A stretch of 64,000 nucleotides of DNA from Paragordius varius (GCA_964247055.1 OZ176054.1:4216001-4280000); one strand, 5' to 3'. Shown: positions 36,336 through 49,464, counted from the stretch's first letter. Numbers and translations are program-made. The notes: generated from the letters alone by a model not told the origin.

Positions 36336-39300
36336 ATGGGCAGCCATCCCGAAGTCTCTAAGCCTACTAATTTACAAAGTTTTTTTTAATAATTAACAAT
36401 AGTTTGGGGATGGGCTTTTTTATTTGTTACCATTATATGTCTTTGTTCAATGGTCGGTGCAATTTTTATATCTACTATGAAGAAAAAATACTTTAAAAGA
36501 ATGCTTCAATTTATGATAGGTCTTGCTACTGGATCACTTTCTGGCTCTGCAGTATTTCATCTCATTCCACAAGTATATTTTTAATATAATATAGGCGTTT
36601 AATATTTACGAAGACAAATTTTATATAAATAAGGCAGCAGTCATCATTGGTGGAATATATTTGTTCTTCATTACCGAATGGCTTATTAAAATATTTCTAG
36701 AGCACAAAAGAGTATATTTCAATTTATATATTATAGGCAAAATATTTTGAAACCAAAAATTTTAAATTTTTTCATCCATATATAAATACTTTATATAACA
36801 AAAGTAAAACGCATTTAATTTTAGAAAAAAATTTCCTAAATATATTTTCCTGTTGTCATGCCACTTCTCAGCATTCAATTAACAATATACCCGTTAAATC
36901 TGAAAAAATTACCTCAGATATAGAAGATGAAATTAAAACGATTAAAGATTCAAGTATGTTTTTATATAAATAGTTTTGAGTAAAATATTGTTTAAAGTTA
37001 TAATACATGGTGTAATATAATTGTAGAATTATGTGAGACTAAAAAGCTTATTATGCTTTTTTATTTATGATTTTTTACTATCTATAAATAATATCGGCTT
37101 TACAAATTATAATGCTTTTATTTACCTCCTAATTCATCAAATGTTAACAGTAGCAAAACCTTAAAATTATATTATTTATTCGATTAAATATCCGGTCTTA
37201 TCTATATAATATTTAAAATTTACAACATTAATTTGGTTTTCAGAAAAAAAAATATCACATAATTGAAAAAATATTTTATAAAGCATATTACTTACGTTAA
37301 AAATAAAGGTAAATCGCTATTAAACCATTCAATATATGATAAATATTATATAAATAATATAGAAATTATAACCGTTGTAATATATAATTTTTGATCCACT
37401 TTATCTTTTTTTGATTTTATTTATTATATTATTTATTGATCAAAACGAAATAACATAATTAAATTTGTCGATGTCTCAAAACGCTTTAAACGTCATTAAG
37501 GTATGTTTAGTTTACGTTTAAATGAATTAAATGTTAACATATAACTTCTGATGATCTGTAATTTTAAAGCGTGTATCAGTTACTCAATTTATTAACAAGA
37601 TATTTTTCGAAAATGATTTTAATTATCCATTAATTGTTGAATTTTAATCATTTTACAAATATTTAGCTATTAGACCACGATCCATTTCCTTCAACATGCC
37701 CAACCAATATGATAAAAGCCTATCTCCTGGTATGAATTATTAAATGTGGTAAAAAACTACCTATCCTTTTTTAATAATCGAATTCAAATAATTGATGAGA
37801 TTAATATAAATATTGTTGGCTGAGATAGGGAAAACTACAAATAATATTGATATATGTGCTGAGTTTGCCTTTTCAATTTAATATATTAGATACTCAATTG
37901 ATGATTAAGTTATTGTTTTTAATTAACATTATTTAAATATTAAACCTAATGTTCGGGATGATTTTTTGAATGACATTACATTAAGTCGATTCTTATTTAA
38001 ATCATAATTAGAATCGTGCTTTGTTTAAAGATTGGGCACTTATTTATAATTATAGTTGCGAAAATATGTTATATTTCGACTCGTCCAATTATTTTTTTAT
38101 ATAATATTTAAAAACTGTTGTCGGATAACAAGTTTATATAGATCGTTTAGTGGCATTAAATACAAGAATATGCTTTTAAACGTTTTCTATAATTACAATA
38201 CCGATTTTCATAATTTCTTTTCATTGAACCTGAAAAAATCTTCTATAAATGATATTTTCCAGCAAAGTAATAAATTTAGCATAGATTCATAACTTTTAGA
38301 AGTATATTTAAAATAATATCTTTGTGCCATTTATAAGGATTGTAACCGGATCGATTAGCTTTTTTGCAACTTTCGGAACAAAAAAAACGATTTTTATATT
38401 AATGACTAAAGTCATTAGCACTTTTCATACTATTATTAATTTCTTTATTCTTTAAAAATATGTTTATAAACCAATATAGGTGATAATAACAGGCTTGGTT
38501 CATGTTTAGATCCCAATACAATATTACTGCCAAATGAATGTTCCACTGTGATTGACATTTTACCAAACGAAGTACATTTTTGTAAAAATTCACCCTATTT
38601 ATACAATATACTAATTAAATCTATTATCATATAAGCAAATATATTTAACTTAATAAAAAAATACTAAGATCTATGGTAAGATACAGCCTTTTTTATAATG
38701 AAATTGGATATTTGCAATTTATAAAAATGATTATGTTGTCAATATTTTGATTTATGTGAAAACAGTTTTTTACCATATACTAAAATTAAACTATAATTAA
38801 TTACAAATTCAAAAATAAAGCGCTTTAATTTGACATTTATTATTTGCTATTTCAAACATTAGCTAATCAGAACATGTAGCCATGAAAATGGGTTACATGT
38901 TCAAGGACAAAAGACGATCGTTACTTTAGCATACATGATTTTACTGGGAGATGGATTGCATAATTTTATCGATGGTCTTTCGATTGGTGCTGCATTTGCC
39001 AGAAATTTTATTTCAGGTGTCAGCATATCATTAGCTGTGATATTTGAAGAATTTCCTCACGAATTAGGTATAAATATAGTGTTTGTTTGCCCTAAATATT
39101 ATCTAAGATTTTTTGATATTTTTGGATTGACAGACTATATTTCAGGATCAGAATAATTGGAAACCTATAATTAAAATCTCTATTTTGAGATGGACATAAG
39201 CGTACACATAAAAATAATTATAAATTTTTAGAATGCCACATTTTAATTTTTTCACATTTTTTGCCCATAAAATATATATCATTTTCTTAATTTAAAAATA

Positions 39301-39719
39301 TCAAAATTTTACAGATTATATTTTAACTCAATATTAATAACAAACAATTCATGATAGGTGATTTTGCCATACTAATAAATTCCGGAATGTCTATCAAAAA
39401 AGCGATGCTATGTAATTTTATATCCGCCTCAACATGTTACATAGGAATGATTATTGGTATATTTATGGGAGAAGATGTACAAATTAGTTTTTATATATTT
39501 TCATTGGCGGCTGGGATGTTTCTCTACATATCTTTGGTAGATATGGTAAATATTTTTATTTTAAGTTAATACTAGATGCCCGAATTGAACAAGGCCATCG
39601 AAAAGGCCAACAAACTTGGTGATTTGACAAACACTTTAATAGCTTTGTTTTTAGGCCTAATTATTGGGCTTTCCTCCATGTCCTTATTGGCTAAACATGC
39701 CTCAATGTTGGAATTCTAG
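36336..39719 (+). CDS. ZIP family metal transporter, ZIP8/ZIP14 type
   Basis: Membrane importer of zinc and related divalent metals. Exons: 36336-36378, 36403-36572, 36595-36711, 36737-36953, about 38863-39067, 39358-39545, 39576-39719. The motifs fit SLC39A8/A14: [33 protein letters not shown], a polar loop with CCHATSQHS, then [16 protein letters not shown] (metal-site helix 4), [13 protein letters not shown] (helix 5; EEFPHELGD is typical of ZIP8/14), and [18 protein letters not shown]. Most introns are 22-30 nt. Two oddities: the N-terminus starts just before the first membrane helix, without the signal peptide and ectodomain of human ZIP8/14, so upstream exons may be missed; and exon 4 (phase 1) does not join exon 5 (phase 0), so a small exon is missing from the 1.9-kb intron. 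Tail to tail with PIK3R4. Confidence 0.88.
36954..38862. other. Large transporter intron with unexplained coding-like stretches
   Basis: Plus strand: ATG at about 37471 gives [10 protein letters not shown]. With plausible splicing (GTATGT..AAAG, then GTTGAA..TTTAG) it continues to [20 protein letters not shown] near 37.73 kb. A further open stretch runs from 38055 to 38292. Minus strand: the segment around 38.46-38.58 kb reads [20 protein letters not shown] recognise none of them. They could be a nested gene, the missing exon, or chance. Confidence 0.3.
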
Positions 39720-39798
39720 TCAATTATTCCCTGTTTTTGTGATATTTTTGTGTATCAGTGAATGCTCAAATATAAATAGTATATTTATTATCCGATGA

Positions 39799-41599
39799 TT
39801 ATTTCCAAAATTGGATATTTCCATCAATAGTCGATGTAATTAATAAATTATTTTCTTCATTTGTTAAAATTTTTGTTATATTATTATATGATTTCGATCT
39901 AATAGCATCCCAATTTTGTTCAATTAAAACTTCGATTCCATCGATCAAACGATTATCATACTTTACATTATTTTTAAGCGCATATGATTTTTCAGGGTTT
40001 GTTAGATCCCAATACCTTACGCATGAATCAGTACCTTTCATTTCAAAAAATATAAATACTTGCTATGAGCATATAATTTTCATCGTTTTCATAATAAATT
40101 TGAGCAATGAAATCCTGGGTAGAATCAGTTTCAGTCAATGGTGGATTTGTATTGAACCAAAATGTTTTTTCACGCGAAAGACTGTAAATATCCCATTTCG
40201 ATATCTCATTATAACTTGGTGCACAAAAAATTTTTGCTGGATCTTTGCTTACCCTTACATGCCTTATTGGAGTTTCTAAAATATTTTATATCAATATATA
40301 ATATATGAGAAATCGTAACCGTTTTTGTTTGTCCAAAATATTTTCAAAAAAACGGTTTGGCCAAATGGTTCCGGTCGTTTCGGCATTTATTTTGATGGAA
40401 TTTGTAATTATCCTAATACCACTGTCGTTATTTATAGATACTGTTCTTCCTTTAACTGTGGTAAAATTAGCTTTTGCTGTGTAGAGTGTTTTTAAACTTA
40501 ATTGACATTTTCCCTTTTAATATATAGGTTAATTTTATGAGTTATTTAGAGTATTTTTTTTTTAAGATTTTTCAGCATTATGCAACCAATAGATTTAAAG
40601 TAGTTGTAAAAATCTAATTTTTAATGGTACATATAATAAAATTAGCATGGTAAAAAAAATTAACAAATTTTCAAAATTATTCAAAAGTACTTTATAATTC
40701 AAATGTTTAAAATAGCGAAATTTTCTGAACCGTTTAAAACCAGGGTTTCGCCAAAAAAAGGTATTGGTTTCAAACGGTTTCGATTCCAATGTTGGTATTA
40801 ACCAAACAAATTCAAAAATTAAGAAAAAGGTCGCCATTATTAATTACGAGAGGCGTGAAAATTTATCACTGGCATTAAAAAACGCATATCCCAACCGATA
40901 ACAAAACCATTTGTGGTTCCATTAACCATAAAGTGCATCGATGGGTTGACATCAATACAAATTGAAGATCCAATCTGTTCATGGAAGTTGTTCATGTTAC
41001 ATATATCGACAGTGTTTGAAACATTTAGGCTAAAACACGACTTTCCACTTCGCATATCGAAACCGTTTATTTCATTTTGCTTAAGGTATATCACAGCTAC
41101 AATATAATATTATACTTATGTACCATTGTGTGACATTGGCATAATTTCCATAATCGAATGCTCGCGTCCCATATTATATTTAATTACTTTTTCTTGTGCC
41201 AAATCTACGGAATAAATGCTTTTACAGCCAGCAGCTATTAAATTTGTTTCATTTAGCCAACATAAGGATTGACCATGCGTATCGAGATCTTTTTGCAAGG
41301 TTGGTCTATAAAAACGTGACTTTAAAAACAACAACACCTTTTCATAAATTATAAGAAAAAAGTTGATGAAATGGAAGATGCTATAACTAATATACTTCGT
41401 AATTATAAGTTATATATTCTGATATTTTAGCCAAAAATTTCACTAAATTTTTGTTTTTATCGCTTTTGATATTAATATTTTTATGACAATTGGCAATGAA
41501 GTAATAAAACATTTTAATAATACAGTGTGTGAAATTTGGAATAGAACATTTTGCAAAGGTCATGCTTACTATGACCGTCTCGTTATTATAAAAAATGCA

Positions 41600-41633
<34 letters not shown>

Positions 41634-44600
41634 TATATATTATATTTCTATGATTTGTGAAACCCTTCGTCAATAGTAATCGCAAATAGTTTCGTGCTTG
41701 TTAGCACTCATCAGTACGACACAATTATTTGACTTCCGTCATTTACCTTTACAATATCTTTATCTTATGTTAACAAAATAGAGTGATGCTTAGTTATTAA
41801 ATTGATTTCTATGAAATCCCTAAGTAGCTATACTCTAAATCTATGGTTAAACCTAGGGTTAATTTTCAGTTTATTTTCATATTTTCAGTTTAATTTTTAA
41901 ATTTAATTTAAATTCGTATAACCAACTGCATTTATACCCAAATTGCAAAGTTGGATATATATACGAAATCGATATGTGAAAACCCCAAGTCAAATAGTTT
42001 TGTCGTACTGATGAGTGTTAACAAGCAGGAAACTATTCTACGATTACGATTGACGAAAGTGTTTCACATATCGTGTGTGATTTCTGTTTTTAAATATAAT
42101 TTTCTATTTATTTTCGTTTATCATTACCTTAAAAATAAACAACTATACAAAACATAATCAATGTAGTTTACCTTTACATATAATATATCTTGGTGGAAAA
42201 TAAATTGGTTAAGCTTGAGCATTACCATATTTTTTATTTATATTAAACATATGATATAATTAATATAATGCATGATACAAAAAAATTCTATAATAATAAT
42301 ATTAAATATTATATTGAAATTCGTTTTAAAATATAGAAAAAAGCTAATATTTTTTTGCTTACAAAGCTCAGAAGTCCAAATATTTTCAAAATCTTTTATA
42401 TTTTATCCGCAAAGTGTTACTTATAGGAGAAAATGAGCAAAATATTGGTTTAAAAATCTCAATACAAAATTTCAAATTACTTGTAATTGAAAGCTTAAAA
42501 AATTTTAAATTGTATGACCAAAATTAAAAACTGCAAAATTATATGTTTTTAAAAAATAAAGATATATTTACTTGCTAAAAGTATTTGAAACTAGGGAGTT
42601 GACATCATAAATGTATAGTTTACCATTTTCTTGCAAACACGGCAATAAGGAATGTGCTGAGTGTGACTAATTAAAATATGATAAAAGATATAGGCAACGC
42701 TTATATTTTTTCAAAAATATACATAATATTTTAAATTACATTTTAATTAAAAAAGAACTATATGGCAATTCAACTGCAAGTATTAAACTTCAAGCAACTC
42801 TAAGTATGAAATATTGTTAAAAATAATTTTTTAATATGCGTTTAATTGCGGGATAAAGTTTTCATTTACTTTGAATCTTATAGAATGCTTGGCATGATTT
42901 GGCAAAGTAAAAATTGGATTTCCTTTCGGTCGCCACAAATGGCCCCTATGTTTACCATGAGCTACTTTGTGAATATCGGATGAGTTAGTACATGTCGGTT
43001 GTGAATTAATGGTGAAACAATCTTTTGCATTATACAACCGTAATTTGGATTGCGATAAAACTATACGATTTTGACTATCATCCTGATTTATATGCAAATT
43101 AATAGTATCACTTTGAAAACCATTAATATTGTTGTTTGTTTCAAATAATTCTGTCCATTCCTGATTGTGATTAGGGAGGTCTTTATTCTTGGCACTAAAG
43201 CATAACTAATTACAACATACGCGTTATTCCGTTGGTTACTCGAAATCGGATTTTCATTATGTGCCTTGTTGTTATTTGGTTTGAGAATATTATACGGAAT
43301 GTTATTCTCTTAAAATAATCAGTTACGGTAAATTATATTATTTAATCCTCTAACCTCTAAAAGCAGTTACTAAATGAAAACCTTCAAACATGAAGTCAAA
43401 AAGTTATCAAGTAAAGCACTATTCCGGCCGAAAATGTGTTAGCATATTTTATTAGACGAGTAGACAATTAGATATGTCCATTTATAAAAATGTAACCCAA
43501 TTATTATTATTTGCTTGAATTTTAAAATAAATCAACCAAAATTATCACCAAGTATCTTAATAAATTAAATCAATTAAAATTTAGCAGTCGTTTGATAAAT
43601 TTTTTAAACATTAAGTGAAATCTTAATTCATGAACTGTGGTGTTGCTTTAAAATAATTATGCCAACTGATATAGTACTTATATAAGGGTTTATTAGAAGA
43701 TGAATAAAATATTTGATACCTTGTATTTTTTTATGCTAAAAATTATAAAATGAAAATGGTACTTCAAACGAAACAAATGATGGTGAAAATCCTACAAGTT
43801 ATTAATATATCAATAAACTTTCTAAATAGATCCCATAATATTGATTTATCAAGTATATGTAATCTTTACTATATGTATACAGATACCTTCATAATTTTTT
43901 TCATGCAAAGGAGGTACATTAATTTTGTTTTGCTTGGCAAGAAAAGACTGTAAAAGTAGATAAATAATTAAAATTTCAAGATCCTTTAATTCTTTTAGCG
44001 TGTTTCGAACAATTAATTTGGCTTTTCTATTTCCTTGCGTATTATCAGCTTGTATTACAAACGGTATTAATAACATACAAATTTTTATAGGGAGAGCAAT
44101 GACTGAAAACTAAATTTTTATACAAATAAAAATTCAAACGATATGGTGTATGGCATTCAAAACAGAAAGTTTGCAATCCATTTTTTCGAACCCGTGATAC
44201 AAAAGTGGATAAATTTGGTCTAAAAAACAATGAATAATAAAAAATGTCAACTTTGATGATTATGAAAACTAGTAAGTCCTCCCCATGTGCCTAATATGTA
44301 TTTTGGTAATAATCGGTATATTTCCCAACAATATCGGTCATTTATATCGTTGAAGAAGGATATGCTATGAGAAACCAAAACATTGCTAATCATGTAGCGG
44401 CGAAATACAAATATAAATTTTGATATAACCATGTAAATTACAGCTTTACGGATGAAATTTCGATACTTTTCATACGTTCCTGTACCAATCAGATATTGTA
44501 CAATTATTTTCGAAAACTGATTTTCAATAACTAACATGGTCTATGTGAATTAGCTATATATTAATATACCTCGAAAAAAGCGTAACGATTCAACCGATAA

Positions 44601-46208
44601 TCGAATTCATTAATGTGCTCAAAAAGATAATAAATAATTTCCTGGATATTTTCAGCGGATTGGTTCAAAAATTTGATTATTAGAAAGATGTATGAATAAT
44701 TATCTGTTAAGTTTGCATCTTTGAACGATCGTATCATATTGTATAAAACAAAATCGGTGTAATAATTTGTGTTTTCTATATCTGATTTATCTAGAAGCCA
44801 ATGATATTTTTGCCAACCGGTTAATAATGTAGCATGAATGTGAGAAAGTGTTTTCAAACATTTATATTTCAATTTAAAATCGGGATTCTCCCTTTGGCTA
44901 AAAATATACATTATGTGTGGGACAATATTCTCCATCATTAAATGCTTAATTTCCATAAATTTATGATAATCAGGATCAAACTTAATCCATTTTTGGAGGC
45001 ATTTAAAAACAATATAATAGGAATCAACAAATTTTAGATCAAAAGTATCGATGGTTAAACAATCATCGGTGTTTGGTGTTTTTAGGGGAGCTAGCAAAAA
45101 TGAAATGAGTATTATTTTATGGAGATTCATATTGACATCCATTTCTAACCGTTCCAAATTGTCTGCAATAGAAATAATCTTTTCATCCCAGTTATAATGC
45201 TTAATTACGGAAAAATATTCATTTATGAATATAAATTCAGCAACTTTTGAATCATTTAATATTATTTTAACGACTTGAGTAGCATTAGGTCTGAGATTTT
45301 CATTAAGTGATAACATTTTAGATATTGCATATCTTACCGATAAATTACTTATTTTATACAAAATCTAAATTGTCATAGATAATACCTCGTGAGGAAAAAA
45401 TTTTTTGTTTTTGAATAAAATTAATTGACGGGAATTAAAGGGAAAAAATCCCCCTGAAAATAATTGTAACAAAGTGCAACCAGCAGAAAATATGTCCATC
45501 TTATCCGTAAAAAACAGTCTATTATCTAAAATTGATTAATTTATACTAACCTTTGATATTATAAAATCGTTCTGGGGCTATGTAACATTGATGCCTTTGA
45601 GATGAATCAAAAAAATATGTGAAATCTGAAGGATTGTCTTCTGGTATCAAAACTGGTTTAAATGAAGCAAAATCGGTTAAGAACAAATAATTCCAGGATG
45701 AGAGTAAAATCTGTTTAAATTATTATTAAAAAACATTTTCGCATTTAATATCCCCATGATATATTTGTTTTTCATGCATCAATTGCAAGGCATATAAAAA
45801 TTGATATGCAATCCATATTTTTTCCGTGTCGCATAAAAAAGGTCGGGTATTTATACGATCATACAAATTATATTTAATATATTGTCTATGGATATAGGCT
45901 GCTCTGCTGCTTTTTACGTCAAAATAATTGTAAGGCAAAAAACAATAGATGTGATTTAGTTTTTCCTAAAATATACGTATTATTACTTTTATATATTGTA
46001 TTTGATCTTTATGTATTTTTATTGAGAAATTGTTTGGTACAATAAATATTTTTAGCGTTAAAAACCCTTCTGCATGAGAAACTTTTATAGATTTGAGAAA
46101 TCTTGATTTACCCATCATGGAATTAAATTGAACCGTTTTAATATCTGCTACATATTCATTAATATCGTAAAAATCTATCGGAGCTAATGCTGCCAGTTGA
46201 TTACCCAT
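39799..46208 (-). CDS. PIK3R4: PIK3R4 / VPS15, regulatory subunit of Vps34 PI 3-kinase complexes
   Basis: Membrane-anchored pseudokinase scaffold of the class III PI 3-kinase complexes in autophagy and endosomal sorting. It starts [10 protein letters not shown] at 46206-46208, the myristoylation signal shared with human PIK3R4. The kinase domain has LKIF (lysine), [18 protein letters not shown] in place of HRD, LTDFASF in place of DFG, and [12 protein letters not shown]-like helices follow (45.36-44.05 kb; e.g. [27 protein letters not shown]). Then come a polar linker, [10 protein letters not shown] (43 kb), and WD40 blades to the end: [64 protein letters not shown]. The HEAT region and linker are shorter than in human. 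Introns are mostly tiny; 40277-40855 and about 41340-42570 are large, the latter with ribozyme-like motifs. Confidence 0.93.
41598..41646. repeat. TA dinucleotide microsatellite
   Basis: Almost uninterrupted TA/AT run of about 50 bp directly beside the left hammerhead-like motif. Confidence 0.9.
41652..41740 (-). ncRNA. Hammerhead-ribozyme-like motif, left copy
   Basis: On the minus strand: CTGATGAG (41707-41714), then a perfect hairpin GUGCU-AACA-AGCAC, then GAAAC (41689-41693). This is the invariant hammerhead core with a 5-bp stem II. Stem I is suggested by UCGUA upstream of the core pairing with UGCGA downstream, and farther out GUCAA with UUGAC. Stem III would be minimal, as in animal type I hammerheads. 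The cleavage triplet is not canonical (UUU), and one base is missing relative to the right copy. It lies in a PIK3R4 intron, in sense with that gene. Confidence 0.55.
41970..42073 (+). ncRNA. Hammerhead-ribozyme-like motif, right copy in inverted orientation
   Basis: CTGATGAG (42008-42015), hairpin UGUU-AACA-AGCA, and GAAAC (42029-42033). Stem I is strong: UCGUA (42003-42007) with UACGA (42039-42043), GUCAA (41989-41993) with UUGAC (42050-42054), and an outer perfect 12-bp pair CGATATGTGAAA (41970-41981) with TTTCACATATCG (42062-42073). The expected cleavage would follow UUC at 42036-42038; the usual G of GUC is U. The base pair closing stem II is G-G instead of G-C, so activity is uncertain. 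Antisense to PIK3R4. Confidence 0.55.
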
Positions 46209-46434
46209 CCGATCTGTTTTTCAACACGCCTAGAAATGCGTTTTTTGCATATGTGAAAATATAATATGCATGGATATGTATCCACAGTTGTAAACTTTCA
46301 GTTGATACGGTTATCGTTATGGGCTTACCAAAAAGTTTTAAAGAACCGTAACATATATTTATTTCTCTCAAGGGCCGTTCACGATATAATACCGATAAAA
46401 AATTGTTAAAAAACATTTGCAAATATTTTAACAT
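46201..46434 (-). CDS. Small open frame overlapping the PIK3R4 start, unrecognised
   Basis: 77 codons starting MLKYLQMFFNN with REINICYGSLKLFGKP, and ending in NRSDG. Its stop (46201-46203) lies 3' of the PIK3R4 ATG (46206-46208), so the two overlap by 8 nt on the same strand in different frames. The composition looks protein-like (few low-complexity runs) but I recognise no family. It could be a separate protein read from a shared transcript, an upstream open frame that dampens PIK3R4 translation, or an exon of an unseen gene. Confidence 0.35.
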   Translation of the reverse strand: MLKYLQMFFNNFLSVLYRERPLREINICYGSLKLFGKPITITVSTESLQLWIHIHAYYIFTYAKNAFLGVLKNRSDG

Positions 46435-46439
46435 AAATT

Positions 46440-48486
46440 AAGAAAATCAAATTTTAATAAAAATTTCTGGTCCATAAAAGCACACTTTTAGGGCCGCTGT
46501 GAGTACCATTTATGCTATATTACAAAGAGTACACAATAAAACCTGTTAAATAAAAACTTTCTGATAAAAAATCTATCCCAATTTTTGGGGTGCTTTTGGG
46601 TCTTATCAATGATTTAACACCTCGTTACCGTTTCACTTTTTGTCCTAGTTTACATTTTATTTTGTATATACACTACTGTTTTAAAAGTTATTTCAGTTAA
46701 AATTTAATTATCAAACATTGTTCTCGTGTATTAAGTAAAAAAGATTATTTATAAAGTTTTGGACTTCTAGCGATAAAATTGGGACAGTTCCAAACAAAAT
46801 TGACATGAACAGCTGATTATAAAATTAAAATATATCAAGTTTTTTCTGGTAAAATGTAGCCTGAAACCTTTTTAAGGTTAATTATATACATTTTTTTACC
46901 ATAATATACAATTATTAAACTGTTGCTTAGCGATTTAAAAAAATATGGAAAATAAGCGCGCCAAAAAAGATTAAAATAAGGATTTTTTACAATTTTACAG
47001 TTTTTTAAAAAAATTATAATGCTCCTGAAAGGCTCAAAACAAATTTTTATAGCTTATTACCTTAAATAGTTTTTATGATAATATTTCAAATTGCTCTCGG
47101 ATATAAAACTATCAAGGTAATAGCATGTTGAGAAAGTTTCTACTGATAAAATCGCTCCATATTGAAAAAAAGACAAAATAACACATTTTATCAAAAAATT
47201 GGGAAATTAAATTATTTCTAAAACACTAAGATATTATAAACTATATATAACACACCTAGTCCAAATCGAGAGATAAAAATATCCTGATGAATATATATAT
47301 ATATATATATATATATTCTGATAGAAAAGGTATCAGGATGCTTTTAATTTTGGCCCTTACTAGTAAATTAAGAATATTAATTACACCTATGAGCTGACAA
47401 CACCATATCGAAAAATAGCAAAATCTGTGCACACTAAAATTATCGGTAAAGATATCACTAATATACATCTTAAACAACATAAAAAAAGCAAAACATCCTT
47501 TTTGTAAAATTTTAGATTTGAGCTCCGAAAGCCTCCAATTTTTGGAATGGTCCGAAATGAGCAAGTTCTCTTAAAAGAAACTTAAGATTGAAGATAGCAC
47601 GATAAAATAAGTATACTTTAAATTTTGACATTAAAATAATTTTCCCCTAAAAAATAGATAAAAAATTTATTTTTTAGTATAATTTTGTAGAAATGTATTT
47701 TATATATAGGAGCATCACACACAAATAATATCTCCATTTCGAATAGGGAAAATGCATCAGAATACTTTGGGTGCATTTGGTTTGGTTTATGAGTGATTTA
47801 ATAAAGTAATTTTCAATTTTGTGGTATTTGCTCCGTATCAAAAAAAATCGTAAAATTCGCTCACATTATGCTCAATTTTTTGATGAAAATTAAACACTAC
47901 AGTCCAAAAAGATCAAATTATATCTTAAACTCCATTTTAAAAGCAACGATATTTTTGTGAGAGAGGTTTTTAGATCACGGATTCGATATTTAACATGCGT
48001 TTAGTTTTCTTAAACTAAACGCAACGATGCCAATATTTAGCGATAGAAATTTACACGCTAAATAGCATCAATTTTACTGAACAATTGGATATTTTGCTTA
48101 AGATTATATTTATAAATTTTGGTGAGGTGAGTTTTACGGTATTTTGAAGCATGATTGAAACGGTATAAAAACACTATCCAGGATGCTTACCATTTCTATC
48201 ATCTCATTATTATTAATAATTTTCGTAATTTTAAATTTGGATTAATTTTTGTAAAGCGCATTTTATATTTAATAAAAAAATTAAAAACGATCAAAATTCG
48301 GAGGTGATAGAGATGTTTAGAACTATCATCGAAATGTATATATAGTAAATGTGTCTTTATATATAGCGTTTTTATACAGATTCTATCGTGCTTTAAAATA
48401 GCAAGAAGTACGTTGTAATATCCAATAAATATAAAAAAAATATATTTAAATTTTAACAATGAATTTAAAAAAAAATTAATATTTTA
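46440..48486. other. Gene-poor AT-rich region
   Basis: No gene recognised. An AT dinucleotide run lies at about 47291-47315. Two stretches about 1.2 kb apart (46578-46625 and 47760-47810) share GGGTGC.TTTGG followed by GATTTAA, suggesting an old duplicated repeat. Several other short runs look like degraded repeats that I cannot define. Confidence 0.4.
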
Positions 48487-49058
48487 TTAACATACAACAC
48501 ATTCATTTTAGTTCGATTCAAATTGGGGTAGTTAAATACCCCAGGCCTGTTTAAAATTAAATTCTAGAAAAATATAGAAGGAATCGAAACCATGGCAAAA
48601 TTTTGCACTTATATAACACTAATAAACTTAAATATATAAAAAAATTTATTCAAAAATACTTGATAATACTTATTTTAAGCTAAAACCGAAAGGTAAATAT
48701 TTAGTCAACGTGACATGTGTGCAATGGTAAAATTAATAAAGAATACCAAATAAACCGCTTTTTCTATTTCTATTAATGTTAGATGTAATTTAAATATATG
48801 CTTTAATTTTACCCTTAAAATTAAATGAGGACAATATTTTGCAAAAATTTTGTAAAATAAAAATGGCGTCGAAGTAGTTTGACATGGAACTTTTTTCTCA
48901 AAACAAAATTTTATCTAGATATTATGGCATATTTATATAAACTTTATTTGGATAGAAGCATAAATTTAAATTGGGACCCTTTCCTTCAGTAGTTTTTTAA
49001 AAATCTTAATTCAAATTTATGGGGTATTTAGATACCCCAATTTGAATCGAAGTGTTAA
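48487..49058 (+). mobile_element. TTAA-MITE copy H, full length
   Basis: TTAA at 48487-48490 and 49055-49058. The left terminus has lost about six bases (CATACAACACATTC) and the right end is ACCCCAATTTGAATCGAAGTG. It includes GGGGTAGTTAAATACCCC, ACCGAAAGGTAAATATTTAG and AAATGGCGTCGAAGTAGTTT as in the 27-29 kb copies. Confidence 0.88.
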
Positions 49059-49464
49059 AAACAAAAATCATCATCTATTTAAATCTATATGTTTTTTATA
49101 ATTTTAAAAAATTAATGCCATTTAGGAGATTTGGTAGTAATTGCTAACGGTTTAATTTATATTTTTAAAATTCGATATAAAAGGAAATTCTATTTTAATA
49201 GTTAATTTATTTTAAATTAAACAGGGTTAAGCCAATATCAATAAATTTTATAAGCATTTTAAATATTTTATAATATATACTAGCGTACATCTCCCGAGGA
49301 AATCCTTCGGACTTCTTGGGGGGAGCGCTACTCCAAAAGGGATCCACAAAATTGTGATCCATATATGTGAATTATTTCGAAACGTTTTTTAATAGTTATG
49401 ATCTCATAGGATTTTCAGAACGGTTTCATAGATTTTCAAAACTGGGTATCATACTAATATATTG
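49059..49464. other. No recognisable feature
   Basis: AT-rich spacer between MITE copy H and the inverted-repeat element; contains a GC-richer run near 49.29-49.34 kb with no identity I can give. Confidence 0.4.

Noticed and set aside
40277-40855. Possible inverted repeat around ACGGTTT in a PIK3R4 intron
   Set aside because: Only short imperfect matches; not convincing as an element.
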